A stretch of 64,000 nt of DNA from Planosporangium sp963837285 (GTDB lineage Bacteria; Actinomycetota; Actinomycetes; Mycobacteriales; Micromonosporaceae): the NCBI GenBank assembly GCA_963837285.1, contig CAWIMS010000006.1, positions 1 through 64,000 on the forward strand, written 5' to 3'. Position 1 is the first letter of the stretch. Every line of letters begins with the position of its first letter. The translations under genes were made by a program, and so were the position numbers. Below the pieces are notes generated by a model. The model ran no database searches. It saw only the letters and a list, made by a program, of their open reading frames with translations, and had not been told where the DNA came from. Shown one piece after another: positions 19,057-28,436 of this stretch.

Positions 19057-19605
19057 ATGAGCCTCGCCCACGCCCTGCTCGATCAGGTTCTTCAACAGGT
19101 TGCCTTCGGCAGCGTCGGCTGGCTTGTCAGCAGGTCGGTGTGCACGGTAGCCAGGTATGCAGCCGATCGGGTGGGGTGGACGTGGGTCGGAGGTCGGCCG
19201 GCACCGTCTGGTGCGCCCCGCCCGGCGTGCCGCTGCCGGCACGAACCTGCCGTCCATCAGGCTGGATCGGTGCGGCGGCGGCACCTTTGGCGTGATCGAC
19301 ATCGCCGTGCGCGCCGGCGCTACGGCTGCGCCGCCAGCCGCCCCATCTGGAAGGCGAACACGATCTCGCCGATCCCGATGATTAGCCCGCTGATCCCGGT
19401 CAGCAGCACCGCAGTGGCGCCCGCGCAAGGACCTGCCGCCGGACCGGCTGCGCGACCGAATGCTGTTCGAAACGATCTACGTCTGCGGCGCCCGAGCCAG
19501 CGAGGTGTGCGGCCTGTACGTCGAGGACCTGGACCTGCGCCTAGACGACGAGCACATGCGTATCCACGGCAAGGGCGGCACGATGCGCACCGTGCTGCTG
19601 GATGA
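19057..19605 (+). CDS. small hydrophobic ORF downstream of BTAD-NB-ARC (copy 1)
   Basis: ATG 19057 has a strong ribosome site (GAAGGAG five bases before) and lies 102 bases after the BTAD-NB-ARC stop. The first 39 residues form a hydrophobic or amphipathic helix region (LLDQVLQQVAFGSVGWLV). Aligned without gaps to the ORF at 38733-38840 it matches at Met1, Ala6, Leu8, Gln10, Leu12, Ala16, Phe17, Ser25 and Val28. After about 19175 the frame runs into unrelated Arg-rich sequence over remnants, so the natural end is probably lost. The function is unknown; it could be a small membrane-active peptide. Confidence 0.45.
   Translation: MSLAHALLDQVLQQVAFGSVGWLVSRSVCTVARYAADRVGWTWVGGRPAPSGAPRPACRCRHEPAVHQAGSVRRRHLWRDRHRRARRRYGCAASRPIWKANTISPIPMISPLIPVSSTAVAPAQGPAAGPAARPNAVRNDLRLRRPSQRGVRPVRRGPGPAPRRRAHAYPRQGRHDAHRAAG
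19320..19420 (-). pseudogene. HdeD/DUF308-like membrane protein, C-terminal remnant
   Basis: About 33 codons ending in a stop at 19320-19322 encode a hydrophobic segment (LLTGISGLIIGIGEIVFAF followed by a basic QMGRL tail). This matches the last helix and tail of small HdeD/DUF308-type membrane proteins. Everything upstream of it is missing, and the reading abuts an integrase fragment on the other strand. This is decay or a recombination junction. Confidence 0.5.
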
Positions 19606-19763
19606 CCGCGGCTACGTCGCACTGCTCAAGCTGTACCTGGACCGCACCAAGTACAAGGCCGGTCCGCTGTTTAGGGCCAGCATCAATGGCCGCGGCGGCC
19701 CACTGTCCTACGACGCCGCGCAGCACCGCTTGACCGGGTACTGCACTCTCGCCGGCGTCGTTC
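19415..19763 (+). pseudogene. tyrosine recombinase/integrase, internal fragment
   Basis: About 115 codons of the catalytic domain. It contains the first Arg motif (YVCGARASEVCGLYVEDLDL), the following beta hairpin (HGKGGTMRTVLLD) and GPLFRASINGRGGPLS. It breaks off at about 19763, just before the expected HxxR, GH and Tyr motifs, and lacks the N-terminal core-binding domain. It cannot be active. It probably marks a former mobile element within the island. Confidence 0.78.
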
Positions 19764-20074
19764 CGGGGCTTCCGGTAAGACGGACACCAGCCGAATCAGC
19801 TTGCTAACGGCCCGCAGCGCGAAGACGAGCCACCAATGATCCGCGCCGGTGATCGCCCGCATGGACTCCACGACCGGCGCGACGACGGCCGCGACCGCGA
19901 ACGTCGCGGCGAGCGCTTCGGCAACGGCCTTCACGCCTTTGTGCCTGCACCCTCACGGTGCTGGCCGAGCCGCCCATCACCTCGGCCGTCTGCGGGCCGG
20001 TACGGCCCTCGACCACGTGCTTTTGGAGCGTCGCCCGCAAACCTCACTGATCACGACCGCGGTAAGTTACCACC
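19764..20074. other. no intact gene; short hydrophobic minus-strand ORF
   Basis: Between the integrase fragment and the TIR gene I see no confident gene. On the minus strand a GTG at 19934 opens about 60 codons with a hydrophobic stretch (ALAATFAVAAVVAPVVESM) and a WWLVFALRAV segment, which then run into the integrase junction. It could be the start of a truncated small membrane protein. The last 35 bases hold a putative promoter for the TIR gene. Confidence 0.4.
20063..20068 (+). promoter_or_regulatory. putative -10 element, leaderless TIR transcript
   Basis: TAAGTT fits the actinobacterial TANNNT -10 pattern. It ends seven bases before GTG 20075, and no ribosome site lies in between. That spacing would place transcription start on the start codon, giving a leaderless mRNA. 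No convincing -35 box is seen. Confidence 0.4.
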
Positions 20075-20509
20075 GTGGAAATGGATGCCTTCGAGTTCGA
20101 CCTGGCGGTGTCGTTCGCAAGTGAGCAACGCACGTATGTCGAGCGGTTCGTCCGCGAGTGTGAACGCCGCGGCCTCACGGTCGCCTACGACGCGGACATG
20201 GGTACCGAACTGTGGGGAAAGAACCTGATCATCGAGTTCCGGAAGCTGTACGGTGGTGCCCGACCGCGCTTCGTGGTGCCCTTCATTTCCAGCGAGTACC
20301 TGCAGAAGCCCTACCCGATGGATGAGTTGGCAGCGGCCATCGAGCAGGCATTTCACCGGCCGGCGGCCTACATTTTGCCGGTCGTCGTCGGAGATGTCGT
20401 GCCCCCGCGCGAGTGGCTGAATCCGGCGATCGGCTACCTTCGGACCGACGGTCGCACTCCCGCGGAACTCGCCGACATGATGGCCGCCAAAGTGCGGGCG
20501 AGCGCGTAA
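20075..20509 (+). CDS. standalone TIR-domain protein
   Basis: 144 aa, consisting of a single TIR domain: strand A FDLAVSFASEQRTYVERF, box 2 YDADMGTELWGKNL, then FVVPFISSEY and Glu 84 in YPMDEL at the position of the catalytic Glu in NAD-cleaving TIRs. It is closer to the TIR at 37978-38583 (shared YD...LWG.NL and FIS.EY) than to the TIRs fused to NB-ARC. There is no sensor or partner domain, so it probably works with neighbouring proteins or is an effector. GTG 20075 is favoured by the leaderless promoter; ATG 20081 is possible. Confidence 0.82.
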   Translation: MEMDAFEFDLAVSFASEQRTYVERFVRECERRGLTVAYDADMGTELWGKNLIIEFRKLYGGARPRFVVPFISSEYLQKPYPMDELAAAIEQAFHRPAAYILPVVVGDVVPPREWLNPAIGYLRTDGRTPAELADMMAAKVRASA

Positions 20510-20531
20510 CTGGGCCCGACCGCGCAGCCGG

Positions 20532-21482
20532 TCATCCGGGCGGATACCACCACTGCGCTCCATAACCGAGATAGCAGGTCAGGTCATCGAACTGCTGGAA
20601 GATCTCGCCGGCGTCGTCGACGGGCTCGCGGGTGCCGGATTCCGGCATGGCCGCGTCGAACACACGTACCGGTTCGGCCTGGACGCGTCGCACAAAGGTG
20701 GGCAGGCGATCCGGATGGAATCGCACCCGCAGTTCGAAATGGTCGCAGGGCATTTCAGGAGTGAAGACATAATGCGGCCGCAAGCCCTCGGGGTCGAGGA
20801 CGTGCAGTTCGACGGCGACGGTGTGCTCGTCGTCGCGGTTCAGCGGTTCGGGCAGCTCGATCCACATCTCCATCCGCTGGCCGGTGGAGGGCGTGGGACG
20901 GACGGACTTGCCGCCGTAGATCATCCGGCATTCGATCCGCGGGCGGGAGCCGACGGTGCCGGGGAAGTCCCACCACGCCCGGATGCGGCGCAGACCGTCG
21001 TGGGTGGCGACGATGCGGCGCTCCTCGTGCGCCCGTGGCAGGGCGGTGTCCAGCCGCAGGACCGTCCTCAGCGCTTTCAACCGCCAGCCGGGGTTCATGG
21101 TCGTTCTGGCCGTGAGGGTCTTTTCGATCACTTCGGCCAATAGGCCCGTGCCGTCCTCGAGCCGTCGCTGCATGGTCCGCAACGAGTGGTTGGTGCTGGC
21201 GCCCGCCGCCTTCAGCCGCGCCTCCAGCCGCGGGATCGCCCTGGTCTGCGGTGACAGCGCGAACCCCGCCAGCACGGCCGGCCGCAGTTCCTCGGGCAGT
21301 TGGTTTGCGCACCGGGTCAGGGCGTCGATGAGGGCGTCGCGGTCGGGCGGTTCCGAGGGCAGCCGGCCGGAGAGCTCGGCCATCAGGGGGCCGACCAGCT
21401 TGTCGAGATTCGCGGTCCGCAGGTTCGCGACCTTTCGCAGCCGCTTCAAATCGGAAAGTATGGATGCCCGCAGGTCAGACAT
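20532..21482 (-). CDS. unknown protein sharing a C-terminal domain with the XRE gene
   Basis: 316 aa. ATG 21482 has AGGAAGG six bases upstream; the longer frame to 21593 lacks one. The N-terminal part (1-130) is helical, with LKRLRKVANLRTANLDKLV and a segment SLRTMQRRLEDGTGLLAEVI that resembles a helix-turn-helix. The C-terminal part (180-316) is beta-rich with ELHVLDPEGLRPHYVFTPE and LRVRFHPDRLP. The last motif and its surroundings recall the C-terminal domain of the truncated gene at 9742-10590. It converges with the TIR gene, 22 bases apart. I do not recognise the family. A sensor of a small ligand, paired with HTH regulation, is possible. Confidence 0.7.
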   Translation of the reverse strand: MSDLRASILSDLKRLRKVANLRTANLDKLVGPLMAELSGRLPSEPPDRDALIDALTRCANQLPEELRPAVLAGFALSPQTRAIPRLEARLKAAGASTNHSLRTMQRRLEDGTGLLAEVIEKTLTARTTMNPGWRLKALRTVLRLDTALPRAHEERRIVATHDGLRRIRAWWDFPGTVGSRPRIECRMIYGGKSVRPTPSTGQRMEMWIELPEPLNRDDEHTVAVELHVLDPEGLRPHYVFTPEMPCDHFELRVRFHPDRLPTFVRRVQAEPVRVFDAAMPESGTREPVDDAGEIFQQFDDLTCYLGYGAQWWYPPG

Positions 21483-22406
21483 GAGCAGCCTTCCTGATTT
21501 GGCGACTTCTTGGCAGTTCCATCGGACCCTGTCGTTTCCACGCCATGTTGGCGACCTTTCCTGGTGACACGCCGGCCGTGGTGGTGGCATCATCGAGGCC
21601 GATTGACGTTCGACATGAAACTACCGTGCGTCGGGTGCCCCGACCTCCTTCGATATTCTCAAACAGACGGAAGATCGGTTCACCATGCCCGCATCGGGAG
21701 GGATACTTCGGCGGTACAGCTCGCTCCGGCGTGCCGGGACGGCCGTATCGGAAGCGCCGAAGGGTGAGCTGCGTGGCTTTTCGTTGGAGCGGCATTTGTA
21801 TGATCGGCGTATCGCAGACGGGGGCGGCGGATCAGCCGACCCGAGGTTGTTCATTCGTCTGAGCGTCATCGACGTTCGTTTCAATCGAAGAGCCGAGTTT
21901 CCGGGCCACACGATCTACCGACGGTGTGTATTTACCGAAGATGTCAACGTGGTTGGCTGGTCGGTCGGGCGCAAGACTACCCGTCGTAACCGTCATCGGT
22001 TCCGGATATCCGGCCCGTTGTGGAATCCTCGCTCTCCGCAGGCTGTGTCGGCAGTGCGGAGGCACGTTACCTTCCGTGGCCATGGAAGCGATTGATCGTG
22101 GCGAGAGGTGTTGGCTGATGTCCGGGTTCTTCACGACACGAACGACCGTCGTATCAGTTCGTCGCTAGTGGCGGCTGTGGACAGTCGTTGCGCCTTGTGC
22201 CAACATCTCACCGGAGACGAGAGATACATCGACACTATTGTCAACTACTCCTCAGCGCCGGTCCGGTGAGTTCCTTCCCCTGGCAATTCACGGGGAACCA
22301 GGAGGCGCACAGGAATACCTGGCTTCGCAATGTCAAGTGATGGCCGTAGTCAGCCTTGCGGGGAAGAACATGTGGTGCGTGTGCCTTTTGGACGACCGGG
22401 TCGGCG
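21483..22406. other. long intergenic region before the nine-gene operon
   Basis: About 920 bases with lower G+C than its surroundings and no ORF that looks coding; frames of up to 136 codons on the plus strand have atypical composition and no ribosome site. It separates the divergent gene ending the previous cluster from the operon start at 22407 and should contain promoters in both directions. I see no repeat, RNA gene or clear operator. Confidence 0.5.
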
Positions 22407-24662
22407 ATGACGACTGAGGAATCCGCGGAGCCTGCGGGCGAGTCGGCGGCGGATCCGGAGCCGACCGGGCAGGAATTCGACAGCGAACAATCGGCGTCCA
22501 CGGAGCAGGAGGACGACCAGTACCGCGACGCGGTACGGGACCCGATCGACAACCCGTGGGGCATCGGTGTCGGCCGGGCCGCGTTGCGGCTTCGGCACAG
22601 TGCCGCGGTTGCCTCCGGCGGCAACGTCCTCACGTTCGACAGCAACATCGTCAACAAGATCACGTTCGCCGGTGGACTCGGCGCGCCGCTGGTCGCCGGC
22701 GAGATTCCGCAGGAGCAGCTCGGGCGGCGGTGCCGCCTGTACGATCCGGTGGACGACTTCCAGGCGCTGGCCGGACGCCTCGCGTCGACGCGGGCCCTGG
22801 CCCTGTGCGGCGAGCCGAACAGCGGACGATCGAGCACAGCGATCGTGCTGCTGCACCGGGCCCTCGCGACCGAGACCACCGAGCCGCGGATCATCCGGTT
22901 GCAGTCCGACACGGACCTGACCCAGCTCAACCGCGACACCCTCGAGAAGTCGACCGGGTATGTGCTGGAGCCCGCTTCCGGCGGCACCTGCGATGTGCTC
23001 ACCGAACTGCACCTCGACCGACTCAGCGCGATGCTCGCCGAGTGCGGCTCGTACGCCGTCGTCCTGCTCGACGCGAGCAGTGACCACCTGCCGATCCTGC
23101 GCAGCAGGTACGGCATGCGGTACACCCCGCCGAAGCCGACCGGCGTGCTGCGCCGCTACATAGCCGAGCTGCTGCCCGACACGTCCGAGCAGCTCCGGGA
23201 GACCGTGGCCGGCTGGGTCGCCGACGACGACGTGGCGGGCGCGTTGGGCCTGGGTGACCTGCGACCGGCCGAGGCGGAACGGCTGGCCGAGCTCCTGGTC
23301 TCGCACCACCACGACCCTAGAAGGTTCGACCGGCCGACCCTGCTGGCGTCGTGTCATGAGTTCGCTGCCGCCCAGGTGATCGAGTGGTTCCGGCCGGTCG
23401 ACGGACGCAGCGACTGGCTGACCTCGGTCGCGGCCGTCCGTACCGCCGCCTTCCGGATCGCCCTCGCCGTCTATGACGGATCGACCTACGCGGTCGTGGC
23501 GGAGGCGGCCGAAGTGCTCGCCCGTCGCCTGGCCGAACTTCTCAACCCCGACGAAGCCGTTGTCCTGCCGCTGTTCGCCGACGATCCGGTGTCGCGCATG
23601 ATCTCGGCGCGAGCGGTACGCGAAGAAGGCGTCGAGGACCTCGGCCGGTCGAGCATTCCGGTCGAACGCATACGGTACGCCGGCCCACTGCTCGCCTCGG
23701 CCGTTCTGGCCCACGTGTGGACGGCACACCACGGCATCCGCGCGACGCTGGTCGGCTGGCTCCAGGAACGCAGCCGCAGCAACCGTCAGCAGGTGTGGAT
23801 TCCGGTGGCGCAGGCATGTGGAGCGCTGGCCCAGCACGACTTCAGCTACGCCTTGGACGAGCTTATCGGTCCGCTCGCGGCCGGCGGCGATCAGCAGGCC
23901 CGCCTGGTTGCGGCCACCACGCTGCACACCGCGGCGGCGAACGAGCGCCTGACCGCCGGGGTCAACGACCTGGTGCGGCGCTGGAGCCGGGCCGGCACCC
24001 GCGGGTTGGTCTGGACCGCCGCCGCCACGTACGCGCTGGGCCGGGTCGGCGGTTCGGTCGACGTCGCGCTGAAGGAGATCACCCGGATCGGTAGCACCGA
24101 CGACGCGCGGATGTGTGTGTTCTGCGGCTGGTGCGCGGTGCAACTGCTCGGGGGCGGCCAGCCCGGCGCCGTGCTGAACCAGATCTCCCGGTGGCTGGCG
24201 GACGAACGGCCAGAGCGTCACCGGCTCGGCCTGCTCACCGTCGTCCGGTTGGCGGCGATGCGGACCGACGAAGTGGTAGCCGCCGACGAGTGGACGGCTG
24301 ACCGGGACGCCACGGGATCGCCGCTGCGGGGGTTCGACGGGACCTATCCGTTGACGTTGGCACTGGCCGAAGCGAATGAGGAGTGGGCGGAGATGATCGC
24401 CAAACTGATGTGGCGGGCGTTGGGCTCGTCGAGGTCCGGTCCGGTCGTGGAGAACGCAATAAAGGGCTGGGTGCGGGAAGCGGCCGACGGCGCCGCGTTG
24501 CTGTCCGCGCTGACGCGGTTCCTGCCCCGGTTGGTCAGGTCGAGCGGCGACCGTGATCTGCTCTGGGGCCTGCTGGACGACATGGTCCGCGACGTCGACG
24601 AGCCGCTGGACATCCCGGCCGCCCGGCGGCTGGCCGGCGCGTTGCGTGGAACGGCGGCATGA
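22407..24662 (+). CDS. ATPase-like and helical-repeat protein, first gene of operon
   Basis: 751 aa. An acidic, disordered N-terminus (1-55) is followed by a stretch ASGGNVLTFDSNIVNKITFAGG and then a P-loop-like sequence CGEPNSGRSSTAIVLLHRAL (about 140-160). That sequence has the Walker A spacing but Arg in place of the usual Lys. A strand YAVVLLDASSDH could be Walker B-like. From about 330 to the end the protein is alpha-helical with HEAT/Armadillo-like character. ATG 22407 lacks a strong ribosome site. The stop overlaps the next start (ATGA). Role unknown; I infer a scaffold or sensor ATPase for the operon's complex. Confidence 0.72.
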   Translation: MTTEESAEPAGESAADPEPTGQEFDSEQSASTEQEDDQYRDAVRDPIDNPWGIGVGRAALRLRHSAAVASGGNVLTFDSNIVNKITFAGGLGAPLVAGEIPQEQLGRRCRLYDPVDDFQALAGRLASTRALALCGEPNSGRSSTAIVLLHRALATETTEPRIIRLQSDTDLTQLNRDTLEKSTGYVLEPASGGTCDVLTELHLDRLSAMLAECGSYAVVLLDASSDHLPILRSRYGMRYTPPKPTGVLRRYIAELLPDTSEQLRETVAGWVADDDVAGALGLGDLRPAEAERLAELLVSHHHDPRRFDRPTLLASCHEFAAAQVIEWFRPVDGRSDWLTSVAAVRTAAFRIALAVYDGSTYAVVAEAAEVLARRLAELLNPDEAVVLPLFADDPVSRMISARAVREEGVEDLGRSSIPVERIRYAGPLLASAVLAHVWTAHHGIRATLVGWLQERSRSNRQQVWIPVAQACGALAQHDFSYALDELIGPLAAGGDQQARLVAATTLHTAAANERLTAGVNDLVRRWSRAGTRGLVWTAAATYALGRVGGSVDVALKEITRIGSTDDARMCVFCGWCAVQLLGGGQPGAVLNQISRWLADERPERHRLGLLTVVRLAAMRTDEVVAADEWTADRDATGSPLRGFDGTYPLTLALAEANEEWAEMIAKLMWRALGSSRSGPVVENAIKGWVREAADGAALLSALTRFLPRLVRSSGDRDLLWGLLDDMVRDVDEPLDIPAARRLAGALRGTAA

Positions 24663-26053
24663 TGCCCGACAACACGCGGCGGCCGGCCGGGCCGCACGCC
24701 GAGCCGCAGGCCGGACCGCACGCCGGGCCGCAGGCCCTTCCCGGTCCCTACCTGGGCGACGCCGCGGCCGACTACCGGCACAGCGGTGTACAGAACGCAG
24801 CGGTCTACTTCTACTCCAACGGAACCCACCACGTGGTGCGCTCCGACAGCCAGCAGGGCAACCGGCTGCCGTGGTTGCGCAAAGCGATCGCCGTCAGTCT
24901 GGTCGCCCTCGGCCGTCACCACACCAGGGTCGAGCAGCGGCTTCCGGCGATGCGGGGAGGCCGGTTCTTCCTCGCTGAGCTCGACGTGGTCTGGGAGGTC
25001 ACCAATCCCGTCCGGGTGGCCGAGAAACAACTCCGGGACGTGCGCATCCTGTTGCCGGAGCTGCTCCACCAGCTGCGAGGCATCACCTCGCGGTATCCGA
25101 TCTCGGACCCCGGTGGGGCGATGGCGGAGATCAACCGGTTCCTCGACCGTGACGCCCGCGCGTCGATCTCGGCGGAGTACGGCCTGGACGTGCGGGTGTA
25201 CGTCCAGCTCAACCTCGACGACGCGGAGATCGAGGGCATCGAGCAGACCGACAAGGACGAACGGCAGGCCCAGCTTGAGGAGATGCGCCGCCAACGGCTG
25301 CTGCGCACGCTCGCCGGCGGTGGGTTGGAACGGGCCGCTGCGCTGACGGCGCAGGACCCGGAGCAGTTGGCTACGGCGATCCAGATGCTCACCGAGTCCG
25401 AGAAGGCCGATCGGAAGCAGATGATCGAGTTCTTCCAGTACCTGCTGGACAGCGGTGCCATCGCGCGGACGCAACTCGGGTCCCAGGCACAGGCCATCCT
25501 CGGCTGGGTGCGTGGCGGCGGCGATCCCACCGTGCCGTACAGCATCGGGTGGAAGGGATCGGACGAGGACGAGCGGATCCCACCGGACCGCGCGATCGCG
25601 GGCTCCCCGTCGGCACCGCCCCGGCGGCGTACCGGTTCGCCCGGCCCCGACTGGCTGGAGGACGACGCCGAGGTCGTCGACGAACCGGAGCCGAGTCCCG
25701 GACCGCCTCCGGTGCGACGGCGGATGTACCGCGACGATCCGGAGGACCACGACGGTCGGGAGACCTTCCGCGCCGACCCGGCCCGACCGGACCGATGGAC
25801 GGAACGACGCGGCCATCGCGGCGAGCCGCAGCCCGTCGACGACGATCGGCCGAGCCACCGCAGGCGCGAACCGGCGCGCACCGTTGAGGTCATCGCGTCC
25901 GACATCGACCGGTACGAGGAGCCGCGGCCACCCCGGAGCCGGAGCGCCGCGCGCGACGACTGGGCCGACGAGGACTGGACCGGCAGCGACATGTCCGGCA
26001 GCGACAGGTCCCGCCCACGGCCCCGGACCGGCTACGACGAAGAGGAATGGTAG
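24659..26053 (+). CDS. putative SPFH/band 7-like protein with charged tail
   Basis: 464 aa. The first 30 residues are Pro/Gly-rich. A folded region at about 45-290 contains FFLAELDVVWEVTNPVRVAEK, a coiled or helical stretch around DKDERQAQLEEMRRQRLL, and a helical end (QMIEFFQYLLDSGAI). The pattern of a beta domain followed by a Glu/Arg-rich coiled coil recalls SPFH/band 7 proteins, which scaffold membranes, but the match is weak. The last 150 residues are charged, Arg/Asp/Pro-rich and probably disordered. It is coupled to its neighbours by overlaps at both ends. Confidence 0.6.
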   Translation: MMPDNTRRPAGPHAEPQAGPHAGPQALPGPYLGDAAADYRHSGVQNAAVYFYSNGTHHVVRSDSQQGNRLPWLRKAIAVSLVALGRHHTRVEQRLPAMRGGRFFLAELDVVWEVTNPVRVAEKQLRDVRILLPELLHQLRGITSRYPISDPGGAMAEINRFLDRDARASISAEYGLDVRVYVQLNLDDAEIEGIEQTDKDERQAQLEEMRRQRLLRTLAGGGLERAAALTAQDPEQLATAIQMLTESEKADRKQMIEFFQYLLDSGAIARTQLGSQAQAILGWVRGGGDPTVPYSIGWKGSDEDERIPPDRAIAGSPSAPPRRRTGSPGPDWLEDDAEVVDEPEPSPGPPPVRRRMYRDDPEDHDGRETFRADPARPDRWTERRGHRGEPQPVDDDRPSHRRREPARTVEVIASDIDRYEEPRPPRSRSAARDDWADEDWTGSDMSGSDRSRPRPRTGYDEEEW

Positions 26054-26055
26054 GC

Positions 26056-28389
26056 ATGCGGGATTCACGAAGCCGGGCGATCCGACGCATGGCTTTCGCA
26101 TCGATGGGTCTGATCGTCCTGAGCCTGGCCGCGCCGGTGCCGGCGCTCGCCGCTCCGTCGCCATCGCCCGGACCCTCGGCGTCGTCGAGCCCGGGATCGG
26201 ACGGCTCCGACGCCAGCAAGCCACAGGCGATCGACTTCGCGGTGGTGGTGGACGAGTCGGGCAGCATCTCCCCGCCGGCGCTGGCCGATGAGAAGGACGC
26301 GGCGTCGCTGTTGACCCAGAGCGAGCTGTCGCCCGAGTCGCGGGCGATGGTGATCGGGTTCGGTAGCTCGAACCAGGCCGGTCAGACCCCGGTCGACGAG
26401 GTCTGTTCGCTCGTCGCGCTGGACACCGCCGGTCGCCAGCGGCTGAGCTCGTGCGTCAACGGGCTGCGCAGCCGCACCCCGGCCGACGGGGACGACACCG
26501 ACATCCCGGCGGCCATCCAGCAGGCGGTGTCACGGTTGACCGCCATTCCCGGTCCGGCTCATCCACGCGTCATTTTCGTGCTGACCGACGGCAAGCTGGA
26601 CGTGCACAACAGCCCCCAGTACGGGCAGCCCGCCGACCGCAACACCAACGCGGCCGACCTGCTGCGCACCAGCGTGCTGCCGGCGGCGGTGCAGGGCGGC
26701 GTCCAGATTTGGCCGCTCGGGTTCGGTGACCAGATCGACTCCAGCGAGCTGAACGAGATCGCCGCCGGTGGTTTCCAGAGCCGCTGTGCGGACCTGCCGA
26801 GCGCCAGGCCGCAGGCGACCACGGTCGCCAACTCGGGCGATGTCACCGTGGCTCTGCAGAGGGCGTTCGCCGCGGCCCGGTGCGCGAGATTCCAGTCGGG
26901 CACGCAGGGTGTTCCGCCGACCGACCTGTACGTCGACATCCCGCCGATCGCGACGGACGGTTCGATCACCGTGACCAAGCGGGATCCGCGCGTCAAAGTC
27001 ACCTACTTCGATCCGAGCGGGGATCAGGTACCCACCACCGGAACGTTCGACGGCTCGGTGTTCGATGTCAGCGGTCAGGACGGCCCGGTGGAGGCCCTGC
27101 GGATCATCAACCCGCTGCCCGGTCGCTGGCGGATCAATCTCGCCACTCCGGCCGGGAGCAGTGGCCAGGTGGCGAGCACCAGCGCGTTGTGGCAGGGGGT
27201 CCTGCACTCGTCGATCACGCTGAACCCGCCCCAGCCGACGCCGGGTGAGCGCGCCGTCGTCGAGGTCCGCCTGCAGACCCGCCGGGGACTGGTGATCAGC
27301 AATCCGGCCGACCTGGCCGAGGTGCGTGTCTCGGTCCGGCTGAGCAGCTCCGGCCTGACGCCGCTCGACGTGCCGCTCGCCGACGACGGTCGGGCGCCGG
27401 ACGCGCGTTCCGGTGACGGCGTGTTCACCGGGTACCTGACCATGCCCGCCGCCGCGCACGGCGCGGTCAGCATCGTGGGCAACGCGGTGGCCGAGGGGAT
27501 CACCGGTGACCAACGGCCGATCGAGGCCATTCTCCTCGATACACCGTCGCCGGTGATCGCGACCCCCACCATCGCGGCGACGAGTGTCTACCCGGGCGGG
27601 TCGGCTACCGGTGGCGTCGTCGTGCAGAACAACGACGACAAGACGCACACGCTCGCCCTCACGCTCGCCGATCTCGACCCGAAGAGCCAGATCCAGGTCA
27701 CGCCGACGTCGTTCGACGTGCCCGCGGGTGCCCGGCACACGGTTTCGTTCACCCTCGCGTTCGGTACCGGGTCACCCCTCGGGATGAGCCCCGGCCGGCT
27801 GATCGTGACCGACCGCACGGCGGGGGGCCGCCAGCTCGGCAGCACCTTCATCCAGGTGCTGGTCATGGAGCAGCCGTCGTGGCCGCGACGGCACTGGCTG
27901 CTGCTCACCGCAGCGGGCGCCCTCCTCGCGGGGGCGGCGGCCGCGCTGGTCGTCCACCGGCGTGCGGTGCGCAGCCGTCGGGACCCGCACAAGTTGACGG
28001 TGCACCTGCACCACCAGGGTCGCGAGGTCGCCACCTGGCCGGTGAGCCACCCGCAGCCGAACGGGTTCGGCTTCAGCGTGACCGGTGAAGGGTCGAGGTC
28101 CACGGTCCGCGCGGCAGTGTCCGGCGCCCGGTACGTGCTGTTCCGCAGCGGTGCCGCCGCACGGGTGCGGACACCGTCCGGCGCCGACATCGAGCTTCAG
28201 CTCGCCAACCCGATCGGGATCGGTCCGGACCTGGAGCTGAGCGTGACCGACACCCGGCGCGGCGGCTCCCGCCCGCCCCGGCAGTCGCCACGCCAGCGTC
28301 CGACGAATCGGCGACCGGCGGACACGTCCACGCCGATCACGACGCCTGTCTCCACGGCAGGTTGTGCCACCGACCACCCGGACATGTAA
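26056..28389 (+). CDS. membrane-anchored vWA-domain protein
   Basis: 777 aa. A signal peptide (1-37, AAPVPALAAPS) and Ser/Pro linker precede a von Willebrand A domain (about 60-280) with an intact MIDAS motif VDESGSIS and the later VLTDGK strand. Beta-sandwich regions follow to about 610, then a transmembrane helix WLLLTAAGALLAGAAAALVV and a cytoplasmic tail with a small beta domain (LTVHLHHQGREVATWPV). The vWA head therefore faces outside and the tail could contact the operon's cytosolic proteins. ATG 26056 is preferred over 26047 by its spacing from GAGGA. Confidence 0.82.
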   Translation: MRDSRSRAIRRMAFASMGLIVLSLAAPVPALAAPSPSPGPSASSSPGSDGSDASKPQAIDFAVVVDESGSISPPALADEKDAASLLTQSELSPESRAMVIGFGSSNQAGQTPVDEVCSLVALDTAGRQRLSSCVNGLRSRTPADGDDTDIPAAIQQAVSRLTAIPGPAHPRVIFVLTDGKLDVHNSPQYGQPADRNTNAADLLRTSVLPAAVQGGVQIWPLGFGDQIDSSELNEIAAGGFQSRCADLPSARPQATTVANSGDVTVALQRAFAAARCARFQSGTQGVPPTDLYVDIPPIATDGSITVTKRDPRVKVTYFDPSGDQVPTTGTFDGSVFDVSGQDGPVEALRIINPLPGRWRINLATPAGSSGQVASTSALWQGVLHSSITLNPPQPTPGERAVVEVRLQTRRGLVISNPADLAEVRVSVRLSSSGLTPLDVPLADDGRAPDARSGDGVFTGYLTMPAAAHGAVSIVGNAVAEGITGDQRPIEAILLDTPSPVIATPTIAATSVYPGGSATGGVVVQNNDDKTHTLALTLADLDPKSQIQVTPTSFDVPAGARHTVSFTLAFGTGSPLGMSPGRLIVTDRTAGGRQLGSTFIQVLVMEQPSWPRRHWLLLTAAGALLAGAAAALVVHRRAVRSRRDPHKLTVHLHHQGREVATWPVSHPQPNGFGFSVTGEGSRSTVRAAVSGARYVLFRSGAAARVRTPSGADIELQLANPIGIGPDLELSVTDTRRGGSRPPRQSPRQRPTNRRPADTSTPITTPVSTAGCATDHPDM

Positions 28390-28436
28390 GTGAGAGCCAG
28401 CGGCCGGGGCCGGAGCCACCGCCGGAGAGGGAGTCC

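Noticed and set aside
21685..22095. 136-codon plus-strand frame before the operon
   Set aside because: Atypical codon pattern and no start signal; more likely intergenic.
22241..24221. Minus-strand frames of several hundred codons across the operon's first gene
   Set aside because: No domain, no ribosome site, and the plus-strand gene is coupled to the next one.
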